A DNA stretch of 64,000 nt from Streptosporangium sp. NBC_01495 (GCF_036250735.1 NZ_CP109430.1:8308001-8372000); one strand, 5' to 3'. Positions 1 through 8,609 are shown, counted from the first letter of the stretch. Translations and numbers: made by a program. The notes: a model not told the origin generated them from the letters alone.

Positions 1-522
1 CTCTGGCTCGATACCGAGGCCCGGCCTCAGGAGACGGCTCCGGCCCCGCTGCCCACCTTCTTCGCCAAGGCTCCGGACCCGTGTTCCCTAATCTCAGAAG
101 AACAGGCCGATCGACTTTACCTGGCGCCTTCGCCGTCGAGCAAGAAAACGGCGTGTAATTGGTCGGCAGCAGATACGAAGGCGCCCGGAAATCTCCGGAA
201 CACGCTGGAGATATCGGTTGTCCACCGACCGGAAACAGCGCTCGCACATGCGAGCTATCTTCGCTTTCGCTCAAGGGACGCGAAGGACTCGCGGAACGTG
301 AGCGCCCCGCTCGATGTGCCGGACCTCGGCGAAGAGGCCTACGTTTACCAGCTCCGCAGCGGCCATTCGAGCGTCAACTCGGTAATTGTTCTCCGAGTGG
401 GCAACGTCGTGGCGGCGCTGCAATATCACCGATTCACCGTTCCGGACACCGACGGCAAGGGGCGTCGCGGAGCACTCCAGGCGGCTCGCTGGGCGGTGGA
501 CTCACTTCGCGGCCCGAGATGA
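1..522 (+). CDS. DUF3558-type lipoprotein, C-terminal part (5' truncated)
   Basis: The frame is open from the first base to the TGA at 520-522, so the gene starts outside the window; 173 residues are visible. The piece begins after what is probably a Pro/Ala-rich linker, then shows DPCSLISEEQADRL and later ACNW. A paired Cys arrangement (Cys28 and Cys52 of the visible part, the second followed by Trp two residues on) is characteristic of actinobacterial DUF3558 extracytoplasmic lipoproteins. The signal peptide and lipobox would lie upstream and cannot be seen. Function of this family is not established. The family call rests on the spacing and context of the two Cys motifs only. Confidence 0.7.
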   Translation, partial: LWLDTEARPQETAPAPLPTFFAKAPDPCSLISEEQADRLYLAPSPSSKKTACNWSAADTKAPGNLRNTLEISVVHRPETALAHASYLRFRSRDAKDSRNVSAPLDVPDLGEEAYVYQLRSGHSSVNSVIVLRVGNVVAALQYHRFTVPDTDGKGRRGALQAARWAVDSLRGPR

Positions 523-586
523 GCCCCACACCTTCGTGACCGGCGGGAAATGGAAACCTTCTTCCCGCGAACGGCGAGGGTCGCTG

Positions 587-1066
587 TCAGCTTTGGAAGG
601 CGACTTTCCAGGAACCGCAGCTCCTGCTGCTACCGGCGTTACTGGTGCACGCCGCGCCCTCGACGCGCACGGCGCCGACGGTGGGCACGGACACAGTGGC
701 GGGCGGACTGTTCGACGAGCCGGCCGTCAGCGCTTCGGCGAGCAGAATGCTGCGGGTTCCGCTGCTCGTGACGACACGGGCCCACAGTTCGGACCTTCTC
801 CCGTCAGGCAACTCGTCCCGGATGATACTTCCCCCGAAACTGACCTGACCTTCGCCGAAGGAACCGTAGGTGGACCAGCAAGCTCTGAGGGTGCCGGAAG
901 AGGCGGGCCCACCGGTTCCCGGAGGTCCAGTGAGACCGGCGCTTCCACATCCGTCGGCCCCGGCCACCCGGGCGTTGGAGGCACCCGCGCCTCCGATGGC
1001 CAGCACCGCCAGGGAAGCCGACACGGCAACCAAAACGGTCCCGCGCCTCATCCACCCAAAAGACAT
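587..1066 (-). CDS. small secreted protein of unknown function
   Basis: A 159-residue protein starting at an ATG preceded by a good GGAGGT ribosome site. The N-terminus has MRRG followed by a hydrophobic run and an Ala-rich cleavage region near residue 30, a typical Sec signal peptide. The mature part is Gly/Ser/Thr-rich with five Cys residues that could form disulfides outside the cell. No catalytic motif is recognised. It converges on the DUF3558-type gene and has no obvious operon partner. The family is not recognised; a secreted structural or binding protein is only a guess. Confidence 0.65.
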   Translation of the reverse strand: MSFGWMRRGTVLVAVSASLAVLAIGGAGASNARVAGADGCGSAGLTGPPGTGGPASSGTLRACWSTYGSFGEGQVSFGGSIIRDELPDGRRSELWARVVTSSGTRSILLAEALTAGSSNSPPATVSVPTVGAVRVEGAACTSNAGSSRSCGSWKVAFQS

Positions 1067-1345
1067 TCTACCTCCGGTTAAAGCGATGCATCGGAGCGTG
1101 AATTCCCGCCACCACAGCCTTTCAGGCAGCCACGCTCCTCTCGTTCATTCACGATAATTATCTTCGTCATTCAAAGTCAAGTACCATTGTGCGGAAACCG
1201 TGACACCCAACAGCCATATCTATTAGCCGCCCACACCCGACAAAGGCGAGCACTCACTCCTTCGATAGCCACGGTCCGCCATGTGATGGTTACAGAAAAA
1301 GCAACTCGAATCACCGTTGCACCATGAGAAAACCACGACGCGCCG

Positions 1346-2266
1346 TCACTCGGGTAGGACGAAACGGACCTCGCGCCGCTGGAGCGGCCGGCCGCACGCC
1401 CTGCACAGCAGAACCGGCTGGAAGGCCGCGCCGCAGAGCGCGTGGGTGATCGACAGGGCCGAGCCCTCGGGGGCGGGGAGCTCGCGCTGGGCCCAGTCGA
1501 CCAGGAAGGCGAAGACCTCGAAGAAGGCCAGCCCCTTGTCGGTGAGCCGGTACGAGCCGTCGGGGCGGGCATCGAAGACGCGCAGCTCGACGAAGCGGCG
1601 CAGCCGGTCGGTGAGCACCGAGGGCGCGATGCCGAGACCGGACTGGAAGTCGACGAAGCGGCGGGTGCCCAGGAACGCCCCGGCCAGGACGCTGGTGCTC
1701 CACCGGTCGCCGAGGATCTCCATCGACGCCGGGCAGTAGCCGATCAGGTCGGGCGGGGCGTCGGAGCGGACCGTGCGGCGGTGCCGCCGCGGCGGGCCGA
1801 TCCGGGAGAACGTGGCCAGCGGGCCGGGCTCGGTCCTGGTGTCGCGGGCACTCATCGGCTCCAGGCAGGAACCACACCCGAGGTAGGGCTTGGCGTCCTG
1901 GCCGCACTGCTCGTGCAGCAGCGGCGGGAGCCGTCCCGGGTCGACCCAGTCGCGCTCCCACGCCTGGATGGCCACCAGCAGGGCCCACAGCTGGAGCCCG
2001 CGCTCCGTCAGCCGGTACTCGTAGCGGGTGCGGCCGTTGCGGTACGCCGACAGCTCGAAGATGCCGTGGTCGACCAGCTCCCTGAGCCTGGCAGCGAGGA
2101 CCGACTCGGATATGCCCAGCGCGTCGTGCCAGCCGGCGAAGGTCCGGATCCGCAGCAGGAACGCCCGCTGCAGGATCAGCAGCACCCATCGATCTCCCAG
2201 GATCGCCAGCGCCTGCCCGATCGCACTGAGCTCGGCTCGTGCCGGCTCCCGCTCAGTGCCGTCCAC
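1346..2266 (-). CDS. HxlR-type regulator with two tandem winged-helix domains
   Basis: A 306-residue transcription factor made of two HxlR modules. The first (about residues 10-150) contains AILGDRWVLLILQRAF and LRELVDHGIFE; the second (about 165-306) repeats the pattern with EILGDRWSTSVLAGAFLGTR and LRRFVELRVFD. Each module is followed by a Cys-x-x-Cys motif (CGSC, CRAC), possibly a small metal site. Typical HxlR proteins have one module and dimerise, so this may be a covalent pseudo-dimer. The open frame extends to 2443, but the GTG at 2266 has GGAGGA six bases upstream and is the better start. It is divergent from the carotenoid oxygenase gene and probably controls it. Confidence 0.85.
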   Translation of the reverse strand: MDGTEREPARAELSAIGQALAILGDRWVLLILQRAFLLRIRTFAGWHDALGISESVLAARLRELVDHGIFELSAYRNGRTRYEYRLTERGLQLWALLVAIQAWERDWVDPGRLPPLLHEQCGQDAKPYLGCGSCLEPMSARDTRTEPGPLATFSRIGPPRRHRRTVRSDAPPDLIGYCPASMEILGDRWSTSVLAGAFLGTRRFVDFQSGLGIAPSVLTDRLRRFVELRVFDARPDGSYRLTDKGLAFFEVFAFLVDWAQRELPAPEGSALSITHALCGAAFQPVLLCRACGRPLQRREVRFVLPE

Positions 2267-2503
2267 AGCCTGTCCTCCAGATGGTCGCGTGGTCGTCCTC
2301 GTCACCGGCGAGCGTGGCCGCGCCCTTTCGGTCGCGCCCGTCGCCGGCGAGTGTCGTCGTGCCCGGTACCGACGAACATGATCGTGCCCGTCTCCAGCGG
2401 ACACGGTCATTCCTGTTTCCCGGCGAAACCGCCAAACTACCAACCCCGCACCGCCCGAACCGCCCGGTGCCCCCTTCGGTCACATCCCTGGCGGGAACGG
2501 CCA

Positions 2504-2533
2504 TTGACGGGCTGACTTCTTTTATCATAGCGT
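2504..2533 (+). promoter_or_regulatory. promoter of the carotenoid oxygenase operon (leaderless)
   Basis: TTGACG at 2504-2509 and TAGCGT at 2528-2533 are separated by 18 bases. The ATG at 2541 lies seven bases after the -10 element and has only a weak ribosome site, so the transcript probably begins at or next to the start codon. Seen in sequence; transcription start is inferred. Confidence 0.55.
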
Positions 2534-2540
2534 CCAGGAC

Positions 2541-3992
2541 ATGGCGGAACCTGTGATGGTCATGGACGAGTCGGGCGAGCCGAATCCGTACCTGCTGGGC
2601 GTCTACGCGCCGGTCCAGGACGAGATCACGGCCGAGAACCTCAAGGTCGTCGGCGAGATCCCCAAGGACCTCAACGGCGTCTACCTGCGCAACGGGCCCA
2701 ACGCGCGGTTCCCCGTGAAGGGGCGCTACCACTGGTTCGACGGCGACGGCATGGTGCACGCGATGCACTTCGAGAACGGCCGGGCCCGCTACCGGAACCG
2801 CTACGTCAGGACCAGGGCGTTCGAGGCGGAGTCGGCCGCCGGGCGGTCCCTGTGGACCGGCGTGATGGAGAACCCCAAGGGCAACCCGTTCGGCAACACC
2901 CGCGGGCTCGGCCTCAAGGACTCCGCCAACACCGACGTGATCTTCCACCGCGGCCGGCTCCTCACCACGTGGTACCTGTGCGGCTCCCCGTACGGCATGG
3001 ATCCCCTCAGCCTGGAGACGCTCGGCGCCGAGACCTTCCTCGACACGCTGACCGGCGACTTCATGGCCCATCCCAAGGTCGACGAGCGGACCGGGGAGCT
3101 GTTCTGGTTCGACTACGGGCCCCGCAGGCCGTATCTGCGCTACGGGGTGGTCGGCGCGGGCGGGCAGGTCGAGCACTGCGTGGAGCTGGAGCTGCCGGGA
3201 GCCCGGCTGCCGCACGACATGGCGATCACCGAGAACCACGCGATCCTCATGGACCTGCCGCTCTACCAGGACATGGACGCCGCCCGCCAGGGCCGCTACA
3301 AGCTGACGTTCAACCGGGAGCTGCCCTCGCGCTTCGGCGTCATCCCCCGGCGCGGGCAGGCGCACGAGATCCGCTGGTTCGACGCGAAACCCTGCTACAT
3401 CTACCACGTCGTCAACTCCTGGGAGGAGGACGGGGAGATCGTGCTGGACGTCTGCCGGGTGAGCCGTCCCGCGCCCGCCGGGAGCGGCAGCCCGCTGGCC
3501 CGCATGATCTCCTACCTCAAGCTCGACGCGCGGATGTACCGCTACCGCTTCGACCTGCGCACCGGCCGCACCTCCGAGGGATTCGTGGACTCGGACCACA
3601 ACACCGAGTTCCCCTCGATCGACGCCCGGCTGACGGGCCTGCGGTCGCGCTACGCCTACAACGTCTCGGTCAAGGACGCCGCGACCAACCTCTTCGACGG
3701 GTTGGTCCGCTACGACAACGTGACGGGCGGCAAGGAGATGTACTACTACGGCGAGCACCGCTACGGCAGCGAGGCCCCGTTCGCGCCGCGCGACGGCGCG
3801 ACCGGCGAGGAGGACGGCTACCTCGTCAGCTTCGTCACCGACGAGCGCGAGGGCACCTCCGAGGTGCAGGTCCTGCACGCGGCGAACCTGGGCGCGGGGC
3901 CGGTCGCCCGGATCATCCTGCCCCAGCGGGTGCCGCTCGGCTTCCACGCCACCTGGGTGCGCGCGGACCAGTTGAGGAGCTCGACCGCGTGA
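2541..3992 (+). CDS. carotenoid cleavage oxygenase family protein
   Basis: A 483-residue member of the retinal-pigment-epithelium / lignostilbene dioxygenase family, which cleaves conjugated double bonds of carotenoids or stilbenes with a non-haem iron held by four His. All four candidate iron ligands are visible in order: HPKVDERTG (about residue 177), PHDMAI (about 223), YHVVNSWE (about 292) and GFHATW near the C-terminus. The N-terminal NGVYLRNGPN motif is also typical. Length matches the family. It lies 86 bases ahead of a thiolase and is divergent from an HxlR regulator, so it may start a catabolic operon. The actual substrate cannot be read from the sequence. Confidence 0.93.
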   Translation: MAEPVMVMDESGEPNPYLLGVYAPVQDEITAENLKVVGEIPKDLNGVYLRNGPNARFPVKGRYHWFDGDGMVHAMHFENGRARYRNRYVRTRAFEAESAAGRSLWTGVMENPKGNPFGNTRGLGLKDSANTDVIFHRGRLLTTWYLCGSPYGMDPLSLETLGAETFLDTLTGDFMAHPKVDERTGELFWFDYGPRRPYLRYGVVGAGGQVEHCVELELPGARLPHDMAITENHAILMDLPLYQDMDAARQGRYKLTFNRELPSRFGVIPRRGQAHEIRWFDAKPCYIYHVVNSWEEDGEIVLDVCRVSRPAPAGSGSPLARMISYLKLDARMYRYRFDLRTGRTSEGFVDSDHNTEFPSIDARLTGLRSRYAYNVSVKDAATNLFDGLVRYDNVTGGKEMYYYGEHRYGSEAPFAPRDGATGEEDGYLVSFVTDEREGTSEVQVLHAANLGAGPVARIILPQRVPLGFHATWVRADQLRSSTA

Positions 3993-4077
3993 GGCTCCCA
4001 CGACCGACGGCGGGAGCGGCCGGGCGGCGAGCCCGCGCGAGAACCGCGCACGACATCCGGCAGGAGCGGAACAGGTA

Positions 4078-5244
4078 ATGACATACATCTACGAAACGGT
4101 CAGAACCCCACGCGGCAAGGCCAGGCCCGGCGGAGGGCTCGCGGACGTGACGCCGCTGACCATGCTGGAGAGGCTCCTGGACGCCCTGCGCGAGCGGACG
4201 GGTGTCGAGCGGGCCGACGACATGATCGTCGGCTGTGCCTCGCAGAACGCCGACCAGGGCGGCAACCTGGCCAGGACCGCAGCGCTGACCTCGGGCTTCG
4301 ACGCGCCCGGCATGACCGTCAACCGCTACTGCACCTCGGGCATCGACGCGGTCCGTACGGCCTTCGCGCTCGTGGAGTCCGGGCAGAGCCGCACCGTGGT
4401 CGCCGGAGGGGTCGAGTCGGTCTCCCGGGTGCCGATGTTCTCCGACGGCGGGCCGCTGTGGGCCGACCCCGCGGTGGTGGACAGGGTCGGGTCGATCCAC
4501 ATGGGCACCGCGGCGGACCTGGTCGCGACGGTCGAGGGCTTCGAACGCGAGGAGCTCGACGCGTACGGCCTGCGCACCCAGACCCTGGCCGCCGAGGCAT
4601 GGGCCGCCGGGCGCCACGACCGCTCGCTGGTGCCGGTCAACGACCTGCGGCGCGACGAGCACGTGCGGCCGGGCACGACCCTGGAGGCGCTCGCCGCGAT
4701 GGACCCCGCCTTCGCCGGCCAGGACGACCAGGACGCCATCGTCCGCAGGCACCGTCCCGAGGTAGGCGAGCTGCGCCACCTGCACACCCGGGGCACCTCC
4801 CCCAGCCTGTGCGACGCGGCGGGCCTGCTCCTGATCGGCTCCGAGTCCACCGGCGCGGAGCTGGGCCTGCGGCCCAGGGCCAGGATCGTGGCCACCGCGA
4901 CCGCCTCCGTCGATCCGGTCACCATGCTCACCGCGGGCCAGCTCGCGGTCGAGCGGGTCGTCGCCGGAGCCGGTCTCACCCCCGACGACGTCGAGGTCTA
5001 CGAGTTCGCCGAGGCGTTCGCCGCCCTGTGCCTGAAGTTCCAGCGGGACCTGAAGGTCGGCGACGACCGTTTCAACGTCAACGGAGGCACCATCGCGATG
5101 GGCCACGCCTTCGGCGCCACCGGCGCCATCCTCGTCGCCGCCTGCGCGGACGAGCTCGAACGCCGCGGGGCCCGGTACGGCGTCGCCGCGGTCAGCGGGG
5201 CCGCGGGCAGCGGTTCCGCCGTGCTGCTGGAGCGGGTCGCGTGA
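4078..5244 (+). CDS. thiolase family protein (acetyl-CoA acetyltransferase-like)
   Basis: A 388-residue thiolase. The nucleophilic Cys is present in VNRYCTSGID (Cys85), and the C-terminal NVNGGTIAMGHAFGATG motif supplies the active-site Asn/His elements. The last conserved block, normally CxGGGxG with the acid/base Cys, reads AVSGAAGSGSA here, so that Cys is a Ser. This could shift the enzyme from Claisen condensation toward thiolysis of an unusual substrate, or reduce activity. The start has GGAGCGG upstream. The stop overlaps the GTG of the next gene (GTGA), so the two are translationally coupled and probably act in one degradation pathway with the upstream oxygenase. Confidence 0.9.
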   Translation: MTYIYETVRTPRGKARPGGGLADVTPLTMLERLLDALRERTGVERADDMIVGCASQNADQGGNLARTAALTSGFDAPGMTVNRYCTSGIDAVRTAFALVESGQSRTVVAGGVESVSRVPMFSDGGPLWADPAVVDRVGSIHMGTAADLVATVEGFEREELDAYGLRTQTLAAEAWAAGRHDRSLVPVNDLRRDEHVRPGTTLEALAAMDPAFAGQDDQDAIVRRHRPEVGELRHLHTRGTSPSLCDAAGLLLIGSESTGAELGLRPRARIVATATASVDPVTMLTAGQLAVERVVAGAGLTPDDVEVYEFAEAFAALCLKFQRDLKVGDDRFNVNGGTIAMGHAFGATGAILVAACADELERRGARYGVAAVSGAAGSGSAVLLERVA

Positions 5245-6536
5245 GGCTGGGCGTCTCCCTCGGGCTCTGGCAGGACCGGCCCGCCGAGGAGGCCCTGCTG
5301 ACCGCGAGGGCCGCCGACGAGCTGGGCTACGACGAGCTGTGGGTGGGCGAGATGGCCACCTACGACGCCTTCGCGCTGGCCACCGCGATCGGGCTGTCCA
5401 CCGGCCGGATCGGGCTCACCGTCGGGCCGCTGGCGGTGGCCGTACGGGACCCCATGATGATCGCGATGGGGGTGGCGTCGGTGGCCGCCCTCGTCGGGAG
5501 GCCGGTGAACGTGGCGGTCGGCACGTCGAGCCCGACGGTCGTCGAGGAGTGGCACGGCAGGTCACGGGCGCGGTCGGCGGCCGTACTGCGGGAGGCGGTG
5601 CGGGCGCTCAGACCGCTCCTTGATGGCGACAAGTCCGATTTTTCAGGTGAATGCGTGAAAAGTCGTGGCTATCGGCTCCGGCTTCCGGCGCCCCGCGCCG
5701 AGCTGACCGTGGCCGCCTTCGGCGCCTCCGCCGTGCGGACCGCCGCGACGGCCGACCGGATGGTGCTCAACCTGATCACCCCCGCCTCGGCGGCCCGTCT
5801 GACCGCCGACCTCCGCGCGGCGGCCCAGGCGGGACCGGCGCGGACACCGGCCCAGGCACAGGACCAGGGGCCGGCCCAGGCGCAGGATCAAGCGCAGGAT
5901 CAAGCGCGGGACCAAGCGCGGGACCAAGCGCGGGACCAAGCGCGGGACCAAGCGCGGGACCAAGCGCGGGACCAAGCGCGGGACCAAGCGCGGGACCAAG
6001 CGCGGGACCAAGCGCGGGACCAAGCGCGGGAACAGGGCCAGAGTCAGGAACAGAGCCAGGGCCAAGCGCGGGAACAAACGCAGGGTCAAGCACAGGGCCA
6101 AGCGCGGGAACAGGACCGGGGCCAGGGCCAGGAACAGGACCGGGGAAAGCGCCGGGATGCGACCCCCGCGCCGGCACGGGCGCCGAGGGTGGCGGCCTGG
6201 GTGACGGCTGCGGTCGACCCGGGGCGCGAGGCGGTCGACCGGATCCGACGCGCCGTCGTGGGCTATCTCGCCGCGCCCGGATACGGCGAGATGTTCATCG
6301 AGGCCGGATACGGGGACGTGGTCGCGTTCGCCAGGACCCGCCCGCACCCCCGCGAGCTGCTGGCCGCCATCCCCGACGGCCTGCTGGAGTCGGTCGCCCT
6401 GCTCGGCGACGTGGACGCGGCCCGCGAGCGCCTGCGCGCGTACGCCGACGCGGGGGTGGACGAGGTGGCCCTGGTCCCGGTCAGCACGGACGCCGACCCC
6501 GGCGGCGTGGCGACGCTCAAGGCACTGGCGAGATAG
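5241..6536 (+). CDS. LLM-class F420/flavin oxidoreductase with a Gln/Ala/Arg/Asp repeat insert
   Basis: A 431-residue luciferase-like monooxygenase. The N-terminal half (residues 1-190) has the family motifs LGVSLGLWQD, ELGYDELWVGE and IGLTVGPLAVAVRDP, and the C-terminal part (about 313-431) resumes the fold with GYGDVVAFARTRP and ALLGDVDAARERLRAYADAGVDEVALVPV. Between them, residues of about 194-312 are a low-complexity Gln/Ala/Arg/Asp/Glu stretch, mostly repeats of QARD, encoded by a 12-bp tandem array. Without the insert the protein would be about 310 residues, the usual family length. The start is the GTG overlapping the thiolase stop; the frame is open far upstream but that part is a shadow of the thiolase gene. 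Cofactor F420 versus FMN cannot be decided by eye. Confidence 0.88.
   Translation: MRLGVSLGLWQDRPAEEALLTARAADELGYDELWVGEMATYDAFALATAIGLSTGRIGLTVGPLAVAVRDPMMIAMGVASVAALVGRPVNVAVGTSSPTVVEEWHGRSRARSAAVLREAVRALRPLLDGDKSDFSGECVKSRGYRLRLPAPRAELTVAAFGASAVRTAATADRMVLNLITPASAARLTADLRAAAQAGPARTPAQAQDQGPAQAQDQAQDQARDQARDQARDQARDQARDQARDQARDQARDQARDQARDQAREQGQSQEQSQGQAREQTQGQAQGQAREQDRGQGQEQDRGKRRDATPAPARAPRVAAWVTAAVDPGREAVDRIRRAVVGYLAAPGYGEMFIEAGYGDVVAFARTRPHPRELLAAIPDGLLESVALLGDVDAARERLRAYADAGVDEVALVPVSTDADPGGVATLKALAR
5901..6020 (+). repeat. 12-bp tandem repeat array inside the LLM gene
   Basis: Ten perfect copies of CAAGCGCGGGAC run from 5901 to 6020. A near copy precedes them (5889-5900) and an 11th copy with one changed base follows (6021-6032), with more degenerate relatives out to about 6140. 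Each unit encodes QARD, so copy-number change keeps frame. The array also opens long false frames on the other strand. Confidence 0.95.
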
Positions 6537-6649
6537 TCAAATCACGATATATCTCGGTTGGAACCACGGTGATAGGTCCACACGTTGGACTGGCGACGCA
6601 CAATGAACTAAAGACGGGGCGTCCGCCCCGCGTTCGGAGGATGTTGAGG

Positions 6650-6841
6650 ATGTCGCCCGTCCAGAAGTACGCGATCGGCGCCGGAGCAGTGGTGTTCCTG
6701 TCGTGGCTTTTCCTGCCAGGTTTCGTGACGCTGCTGGTCCTCCTGGGCGTCGTCGCCGCCCCGGTCGTCGGCTACCTGATGCTCGACCCGTCACAGCGCG
6801 AGCGCCTCAAGCGCTCGCGTCGCCGGGGTCTCGGCCGCTGA
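6650..6841 (+). CDS. small membrane protein
   Basis: A 63-residue protein with two closely spaced hydrophobic segments (about residues 7-24 and 26-45) and a basic tail, LKRSRRRGLGR. The ATG at 6650 has GGAGG nine bases upstream; an in-frame ATG at 6641 directly abuts the ribosome site and is less likely. It follows the LLM gene by 113 bases and may have its own promoter. The family is not recognised; the pattern resembles short actinobacterial membrane proteins of unknown role. Confidence 0.6.
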   Translation: MSPVQKYAIGAGAVVFLSWLFLPGFVTLLVLLGVVAAPVVGYLMLDPSQRERLKRSRRRGLGR

Positions 6842-6866
6842 CGCGGCAGGTGACCCGGCACGGCAC

Positions 6867-6898
6867 GGCCCGGCCTCGCGAACCCGCGTCTCCGGGCC
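6867..6898. terminator. possible hairpin between convergent genes
   Basis: GGCCCGG at 6867-6873 pairs with CCGGGCC at 6892-6898 around an 18-base loop, in the gap between two convergent small membrane protein genes. There is no T tract, so this is only a candidate terminator. Confidence 0.3.
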
Positions 6899-6910
6899 GG
6901 GCCGGGCCGG

Positions 6911-7222
6911 TCAGGCGGTGGCGGTCGCGAGCTCCGACTCCACCCGGTGGGTGACCCTGCGCTCGAACACGAACGAGAGCAGCGGCACCGTGCCCGCGAG
7001 CATCACCCCGAGGATGTACGGCCACGTCCAGCGCGCCTTCATGCCCAGGTTCATCGTGGCCACGAGATAGAGCATGTAGAGGAAGCCGTGGATCGGAGAG
7101 ACGATCTTCGAGGGGTGCTCGATACCGAAGCCGTACCTGAGCACGATGCAGGTGACCAGGACGAGCAGCATCACGCCGACGATGTAGGCCAGGATGCGAA
7201 AGGGCTTGAGAGCGGATTCCAC
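6911..7222 (-). CDS. DUF3817 family integral membrane protein
   Basis: A 103-residue protein with three hydrophobic segments. RILAYIVGVMLLVL followed by HPSKIVSPIHGFLYMLYL matches the DUF3817 family, small membrane proteins often found beside respiratory or transporter genes in actinobacteria. The GTG start has GAGGT about eight bases upstream. The SURF1 gene ends 29 bases upstream on the same strand, so the two may be co-transcribed. No biochemical role is established. Confidence 0.82.
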   Translation of the reverse strand: MESALKPFRILAYIVGVMLLVLVTCIVLRYGFGIEHPSKIVSPIHGFLYMLYLVATMNLGMKARWTWPYILGVMLAGTVPLLSFVFERRVTHRVESELATATA

Positions 7223-7251
7223 GGTCGGTTACCTCGGTCTTGGGGTTCGGT

Positions 7252-8061
7252 TCACGGGGCGGTGCGGGCTGGCAGGGCGGGGGTCTCCGGCTCGGGACCG
7301 GGGACGGGATCAGCGTCGGCGGTGTCGGCGGCGTCGCGCTCCCGCGCGCGGTCGCGCAGCGCGTCACGAACGAAGTGCCACCACATGAAGACCGCGAAAA
7401 GCCCGAAGATCCACCACTGGGCGGCGTAGGCGAGGTTGCGCCAGGTGAGCCCGCCCGGCTCGGTCGGCGGGGGAACGCTCACCGGCCTGGCCGCGACCTC
7501 GGGAGCCGGTGACTGGGTGGAGGCGACCACGAACCCGTCGCGCAGCTTCGTACCCCGCCAGAGGTTGATCAGTTCGGCCGACGACACGGTCAGCACCTGC
7601 CCCGGCGGCAGCTGCCGGGTCCGGCGCTGGACGCTGTCGGTGGCCTCAGAGGCCTGCAGGCGCCCGCTGAGGGCCACCCTGCCCCCGGCCGGGGCCGTGA
7701 CGGCGGGGTCGCCCGCCGTGGCCACCCAGCCGCGTACGACCGGGATGGAGGTGCCGTCTCCGAGGTCGAGCGGCGAGAGCAGCCACAGGCCCCCGTCGCG
7801 CTCGGCCACCAGGAGCTGCTTCGAGGCGTCGAAGGTGCCCTCGGCGGTCACCCGGCGGCTGACGGCGTCGGCCGTCAGGTGCTTTCCGGGCGTGGTGAGG
7901 GTGGTGACCGCCACGGGGGCGGGGTCAAGCAGCGAGTGGGGCCTGCCGGAGTCCTCGAAGACGCCGAGTTGCCACCTGCCCAGCAGCCCGCACACGACAA
8001 GGGCTCCGACCGCGAGCAGGTGGAGCACCACCACGCGGGCGGAGAACAGGATGCGGAGCAT
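7252..8061 (-). CDS. SURF1 family cytochrome oxidase biogenesis protein
   Basis: A 269-residue membrane protein. An N-terminal transmembrane segment ends in CGLLGRWQLG, the WQ being a family hallmark. A periplasmic domain includes GTSIPVVRGWV, and a second transmembrane helix follows the NLAYAAQWWIFGLFAVFMWW motif near residue 205. SURF1 proteins help assemble haem-copper oxidases in the cytoplasmic membrane. The C-terminal tail of about 40 residues is charged and Pro-rich and is probably disordered. No oxidase genes are in this window. Confidence 0.92.
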   Translation of the reverse strand: MLRILFSARVVVLHLLAVGALVVCGLLGRWQLGVFEDSGRPHSLLDPAPVAVTTLTTPGKHLTADAVSRRVTAEGTFDASKQLLVAERDGGLWLLSPLDLGDGTSIPVVRGWVATAGDPAVTAPAGGRVALSGRLQASEATDSVQRRTRQLPPGQVLTVSSAELINLWRGTKLRDGFVVASTQSPAPEVAARPVSVPPPTEPGGLTWRNLAYAAQWWIFGLFAVFMWWHFVRDALRDRARERDAADTADADPVPGPEPETPALPARTAP

Positions 8062-8233
8062 GACACCACGCTATCCGGCCGGGTCGGCGGTCCGGTCCCC
8101 AGTACCCGTCCTCGGCCAGGCACCGGGGCACATCACCGCCCCCATGACCTCCCAGCGCCCTGGCGACACGGCCGACACCCGATCTTCGGCCAGGAACCGG
8201 GACATCCTTCCCGTGAAAGTGGACAAATCAGTG

Positions 8234-8260
8234 TTGGGAGGTATCCCGTATCGCTAAAGT
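8234..8260 (+). promoter_or_regulatory. candidate leaderless promoter for the 58-residue membrane protein
   Basis: TTGGGA at 8234-8239 and TAAAGT at 8255-8260 are separated by 15 bases. The ATG follows the -10 after seven bases and has no ribosome site. Confidence 0.4.
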
Positions 8261-8267
8261 CATCTCC

Positions 8268-8444
8268 ATGTCTGATCCTCAGCAGATTGACCCTGCGGGC
8301 AACACCCAGGCGTTCCGCGCGTTCGCCCAGCGCAAGGACCCGGAGGCCGCTCCCGAGAAGCGGTCGCTCGCCCTGCCGATCACCGCGGCGGTGGTGGTCG
8401 CGGTGCTCGTCGTCGTCGCCGTGGCCGCGTACCTGCTGCTCTAA
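8268..8444 (+). CDS. 58-residue membrane protein of unknown function
   Basis: A short gene reading MSDPQQIDPAGNTQAF at the N-terminus, then a charged segment, and ending in one Val/Ala-rich transmembrane helix (about residues 38-58) that runs to the C-terminus. The layout, a soluble N-terminal region and a C-terminal membrane anchor, suggests a tail-anchored peptide. A -10 element ends seven bases before the ATG and there is no Shine-Dalgarno, which points to leaderless expression. It is divergent from SURF1 and stands alone. No family is recognised. Confidence 0.65.
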   Translation: MSDPQQIDPAGNTQAFRAFAQRKDPEAAPEKRSLALPITAAVVVAVLVVVAVAAYLLL

Positions 8445-8609
8445 CGACCGGGAAGTCCGCAGCGCCGACGGCATCGCCCTCGGCGCTTTTCGCGTTCCCC
8501 AACGCTCTTGACGGCGTCCGGCACCCCGGACGGCGCGGTGTGGACCGCGCCGCCGGGGTCGGCATCCGTTCGCACCGTCACCGTAGGTGTCGGCGCGAGG
8601 GCGGGAACC

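Noticed and set aside
2253..4088. 611-codon minus-strand frame opposite the carotenoid oxygenase
   Set aside because: Composition is typical of antisense high-GC frames, and it covers the oxygenase whose four His ligands are intact.
5889..6140. Array considered as CRISPR
   Set aside because: Units are 12 bp, contiguous and without spacers; no cas genes are nearby.
5643..6347. Minus-strand frame with LVPRLVPR repeats
   Set aside because: It exists only because the 12-bp array keeps all frames open. The plus-strand LLM fold on both sides of the array is the real gene.
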